Origin: Lachnospiraceae bacterium
Lineage (GTDB): Bacteria > Bacillota > Clostridia > Lachnospirales > Lachnospiraceae
DNA: 5,931 nucleotides
NCBI GenBank assembly: GCA_020860745.1
Contig: JAJBTR010000050.1
Coordinates: 1-5,931 of the forward strand
Direction: 5' to 3'
Shown here: piece by piece, positions 4,776 to 5,931 of the stretch
How positions within the stretch are numbered: the first letter of the stretch is position 1
Layout: each line of letters starts with the position of its first letter
Notes under the pieces: model-generated
Seen by the model: only the letters and a program-made list of their open reading frames with translations
What the model was told of the DNA's origin: nothing
Databases searched by the model: none
Translations under genes and position numbers: made by a program

Positions 4776-5931
4776 TTACAGCATGGAAAATGCCATGATC
4801 AAATGCTTTCTTGTATCCTTCGGGTCAATGACATTGTCAATGACGCCGTGAGCCGCCGCAGACCACACGGAATTCTGATTAGCCTCATAAGCCGCCGCCT
4901 GCTTCTCTTTCGCCTCATCTCTGGCAAAAAGGATATTGGCTGCTTTTTCCGCCTGCATCATGCCGACTTTCGCGCCATCCCAGGCAAAAGTCATAGCGGA
5001 TCCGGACCAGATCGGCTTCGTATTCATCGCCACGAATGCGCTGCCATAAGTGTCGCCAATGATCAGATTCACCTTCGCCTCACCCAGATCAGCCATGGCG
5101 CTCATCATCCGGGCCAGCGCTTTCGGAAGGCTCTTCTCTGTCTCGGCCACCGCGGCAAACCCGTCCGCCGCGGAAACCGTCAGTACCGGTATCTCCGCTC
5201 TGTCACAGAACTCAACAAACTCCGCCGCTTTCTCACAGCCGCCGGCAGTCAATCCCTTCGGGAGCTCTTTTACCATCTCGCCGTTCTCATCATATAATGC
5301 CTGCGCATTGCCAACCGCGCCGACCAGAATGCCGTTCAGCTTCAGGAATCCGGTCACCATCTCCGGGCAGTAAGCCGGGCGTATCTCCATAAAATCAAAG
5401 TTATCTGCACATTCGCGAAGCAGTGCTCTGGCATCCGCATTGTTCGCGGTACTGCCGGAAGCCACATAACGGTTCAACTCGGCCTGATCACAGGAACCGT
5501 ACTCCTCATCCTCCACCATCCGCACCAACGCGCGGATTTTTGCGATCACATCGTCCTCGGTCGCCAGCACTTCCGCCTGTCCGGACACTTCGCTCTGACA
5601 AGCCGCCGCGTCATAGGAAAGCGCGATCTGCTTATCGTCCGTCACCGCATGCGGTGCGTTCACAAACATGTCAGCATCCTTTACCATATAAGTAAAATCA
5701 CTGAGCGCCGGTACCATCGTCATTCCGCCGGCACAGACTCCAAACACGCCGCTGACCATCAGCAGCTCTCCGGCACAGGCCATCTGCTGTGCAAGAACTG
5801 TAGAAAAGCTTTCCAATGCGTCCACCGACTCCTGCAGACGGAAACCGCCGCAGTCGATCAGCCCGATCACCGGCGCTCCGCTCCGCATCGCCTTATCATA
5901 TAAATCAGCGATTTTCTTTGCGTGGATCTCG
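4776..5931 (-). CDS. Acyl-CoA-type carboxyltransferase subunit (MmdA/PccB/12S fold), 5' end outside window
   Basis: The frame is open to the window edge. At least 14 codons (EIHAKKIADLYDKA) precede the Met at 5888, which is therefore internal, giving 384 visible residues of a family usually near 500. It is a crotonase-fold carboxyltransferase that moves a carboxyl group between an acyl-CoA and biotin, in Na+ decarboxylases usually (S)-methylmalonyl-CoA. Visible signatures are CGGFRLQES (5826-5852), VCAGG and PALSDFTYMV in the N-half. In the C-half they are KAAEFVEFCDRAEIPVLTV, YGSAFVAMNTK (near 5018-5048) and AWDGAKVGMMQAEKAANILF. Several motifs deviate from canonical MmdA/PccB: GGAR is GGFR, QEG is QES, the VDVPGFLPG-type loop is SAADGFAAV, and YGGAY is YGSAF. 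The overall fold and neighbours support the assignment, but the substrate cannot be named. It is followed 18 bases later by the OadG-like gene. Confidence 0.85.
   Translation of the reverse strand, partial: EIHAKKIADLYDKAMRSGAPVIGLIDCGGFRLQESVDALESFSTVLAQQMACAGELLMVSGVFGVCAGGMTMVPALSDFTYMVKDADMFVNAPHAVTDDKQIALSYDAAACQSEVSGQAEVLATEDDVIAKIRALVRMVEDEEYGSCDQAELNRYVASGSTANNADARALLRECADNFDFMEIRPAYCPEMVTGFLKLNGILVGAVGNAQALYDENGEMVKELPKGLTAGGCEKAAEFVEFCDRAEIPVLTVSAADGFAAVAETEKSLPKALARMMSAMADLGEAKVNLIIGDTYGSAFVAMNTKPIWSGSAMTFAWDGAKVGMMQAEKAANILFARDEAKEKQAAAYEANQNSVWSAAAHGVIDNVIDPKDTRKHLIMAFSML

Noticed and set aside
5649..5903. Met at 5888 (- strand) as the start of the acyl-CoA-type carboxyltransferase
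   Set aside because: The frame stays open and protein-like upstream to the window edge, the conserved N-terminal domain is incomplete, and no ribosome site precedes this Met. The gene is truncated by the window.

Overview
The window looks like a chromosomal segment from an anaerobic Firmicute, most likely a gut-type Clostridia of the Lachnospiraceae kind. This is inferred from the variant GreA (start MYDKVTQKDIERMEEEIEHR), the strong AGGAGG ribosome sites, the Na+-decarboxylase gene cluster and the moderately GC-rich coding sequence. No database search was possible, so the taxon is an inference. Nothing here looks like phage, transposon or CRISPR.

Left end (1-193, + strand): the end of a tRNA operon, with tRNA-Pro(UGG), missing its first three bases, and tRNA-Gln(CUG). 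It is closed by a strong intrinsic terminator, which also serves greA arriving from the other side. greA (208-711, - strand) has its own near-consensus sigma-A promoter at 774-802.

Right part (839-5931, - strand, read right to left): one operon for a biotin-dependent, membrane-bound, Na+-translocating decarboxylase. Order of transcription: an acyl-CoA-type carboxyltransferase (MmdA/PccB fold, 5' end outside the window), OadG-like small membrane subunit, a doubtful 64-residue ORF, biotin carrier protein, OadB-type Na+-pumping beta subunit, a 264-bp spacer filled by a long imperfect inverted repeat, an OadA-type carboxyltransferase without biotin domain, and a terminator at 823-872.

How the genes work together: a carboxyltransferase moves CO2 from its substrate to the biotin on Lys91 of the carrier. 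The beta subunit decarboxylates carboxybiotin and exports Na+, and the OadG-like subunit holds the complex together at the membrane. The unusual point is that two different carboxyltransferases flank one carrier and one pump. One resembles the 12S (acyl-CoA) part of propionibacterial transcarboxylase and the other the 5S (oxaloacetate/pyruvate) part. The complex could therefore take carboxyl groups from two substrates or act partly as a transcarboxylase. The acyl-CoA-type enzyme has diverged at several family motifs, so its substrate is uncertain.

The best leads for new biology are this dual-transferase arrangement, the inverted-repeat element between oadB and oadA, and the AT-rich 4115-4337 spacer with a small ORF in the mmdE position and a perfect 19-nt palindrome over a possible internal promoter. 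The rest is ordinary.
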